From the NCBI GenBank assembly GCA_910589095.1, contig CAJUSN010000123.1, forward strand, positions 1,118-7,160: 6,043 nucleotides of DNA, written 5' to 3'. Position 1 is the first letter of the stretch. Every line of letters starts with the position of its first letter. The notes under the pieces are model-generated. The model had not been told where the DNA came from. It saw nothing but the letters and a program-made list of their open reading frames with translations, and did not search any database. The position numbers and the translations under genes are program-made. Positions 5,805 to 6,043 of the stretch are shown here, piece after piece. Source of the stretch: an uncultured Muribaculaceae bacterium. Lineage in GTDB: Bacteria; Bacteroidota; Bacteroidia; Bacteroidales; Muribaculaceae.

Positions 5805-5812
5805 TACCTTTG
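5805..5812 (+). promoter_or_regulatory. -7 element of the putative sensor kinase gene
   Basis: TACCTTTG is an exact match to TAnnTTTG and the same sequence as in front of the small membrane protein. Transcription would start near 5819, giving a leader of about 44 bases before the ATG at 5863. No clear -33 TTTG is present at the expected distance. Confidence 0.6.
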
Positions 5813-5862
5813 CCATGTAAGCAATTCTTTTAAGACTTACGCCCTGTACTTCGCGTTTCAGT

Positions 5863-6043
5863 ATGAAAAAGTTCAAGATCAACTCCATAATCTTCATCTC
5901 GGTCATTGCGATAATCTTTGTTTGCAATGTCTTTTATCTTGTCAAACTATATGAGTCAATCAGAAAGAATGTCGAACGAGAAGTAATGGCGGCCATGACG
6001 GATGCTGACATTGATGACCTCATGGTTCGTGCAGGCAAGGCAC
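5863..6043 (+). CDS. Membrane-anchored protein, probably sensor histidine kinase N-terminus (partial)
   Basis: The ATG at 5863 opens a frame that stays open to the window edge (60 complete codons). It starts MKKFKINSIIFISVIAII, with a basic N-terminus and one hydrophobic segment at about residues 7-27, then a charged segment (KLYESIRKNVEREVMAAM, followed by Asp/Glu-rich residues) that would lie in the periplasm. This is the usual layout of Bacteroidota sensor histidine kinases: short cytoplasmic tail, first membrane helix, then a sensor domain beginning with an amphipathic helix. The divergent neighbour is an outer-membrane receptor and operator-like repeats lie between, which fits a two-component system. 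No catalytic part (H-box, ATPase) is inside the window, so another single-pass sensor, such as an anti-sigma factor or chemosensor, is possible. The start is supported by the promoter element 51 bases upstream. Confidence 0.6.
   Translation, partial: MKKFKINSIIFISVIAIIFVCNVFYLVKLYESIRKNVEREVMAAMTDADIDDLMVRAGKA

Noticed and set aside
5730..5927. Minus-strand frame of 65 codons across the divergent promoter region
   Set aside because: It overlaps the direct repeats, the promoter element and the start of the sensor gene, which has a convincing membrane helix on the + strand. The translation has no recognisable features.

Overview
The window looks like chromosomal DNA of a Bacteroidota bacterium, most likely order Bacteroidales (a gut Muribaculaceae/Bacteroides-type organism is my guess; sequence alone cannot settle it). 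The grounds are repeated matches to the Bacteroidota promoter -7 element TAnnTTTG in front of genes, AT-rich leaders without clear Shine-Dalgarno sites, a ribosomal protein S16 with the long Ala/Lys/Glu-rich tail seen in this phylum, and a TonB-receptor-like outer-membrane protein beside what looks like a membrane sensor. There are no tRNA/rRNA genes, insertion sequences, CRISPR arrays or phage genes. No gene-free stretch exceeds about 210 bases; the gaps are 768-916, 1402-1603, 3204-3340 and 5656-5862, and each holds promoter, terminator or operator-like sequence.

Left part (1-1470, + strand): the last five codons of an upstream gene overlap, by an ATGA junction, a sugar-1-phosphate nucleotidyltransferase resembling MurU/mannose-1-phosphate guanylyltransferases. 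Then comes a well-formed promoter and rpsP (ribosomal protein S16), closed by a strong hairpin terminator. As written, rpsP is broken: about 58 bases encoding the conserved core (roughly residues 18-37) are missing, which shifts the frame and gives a stop at codon 18. S16 is normally essential, so this is either an assembly/sequencing fault or a real pseudogene with an intact copy elsewhere.

Middle part (1471-3604): a 96-residue secreted protein rich in His, Pro and Lys (+) ends six bases from a two-gene minus-strand acetyltransferase operon (a tandem-domain GNAT protein followed by a single-domain YvbK-like GNAT protein). A divergent promoter region then leads to a small two-helix membrane protein (+).

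Right part (3605-6043): a 682-residue TonB-receptor-like outer-membrane protein (-) is transcribed divergently from the start of a single-pass membrane protein that is probably a sensor histidine kinase, cut by the window edge. The 207-base region between them carries a perfect 16-base direct repeat with a 22-base period, placed upstream of both predicted promoters, plus one inverted partial copy. The arrangement suggests a two-component system controlling its neighbouring outer-membrane protein. This candidate regulatory site and the broken rpsP are the two observations most worth following up.
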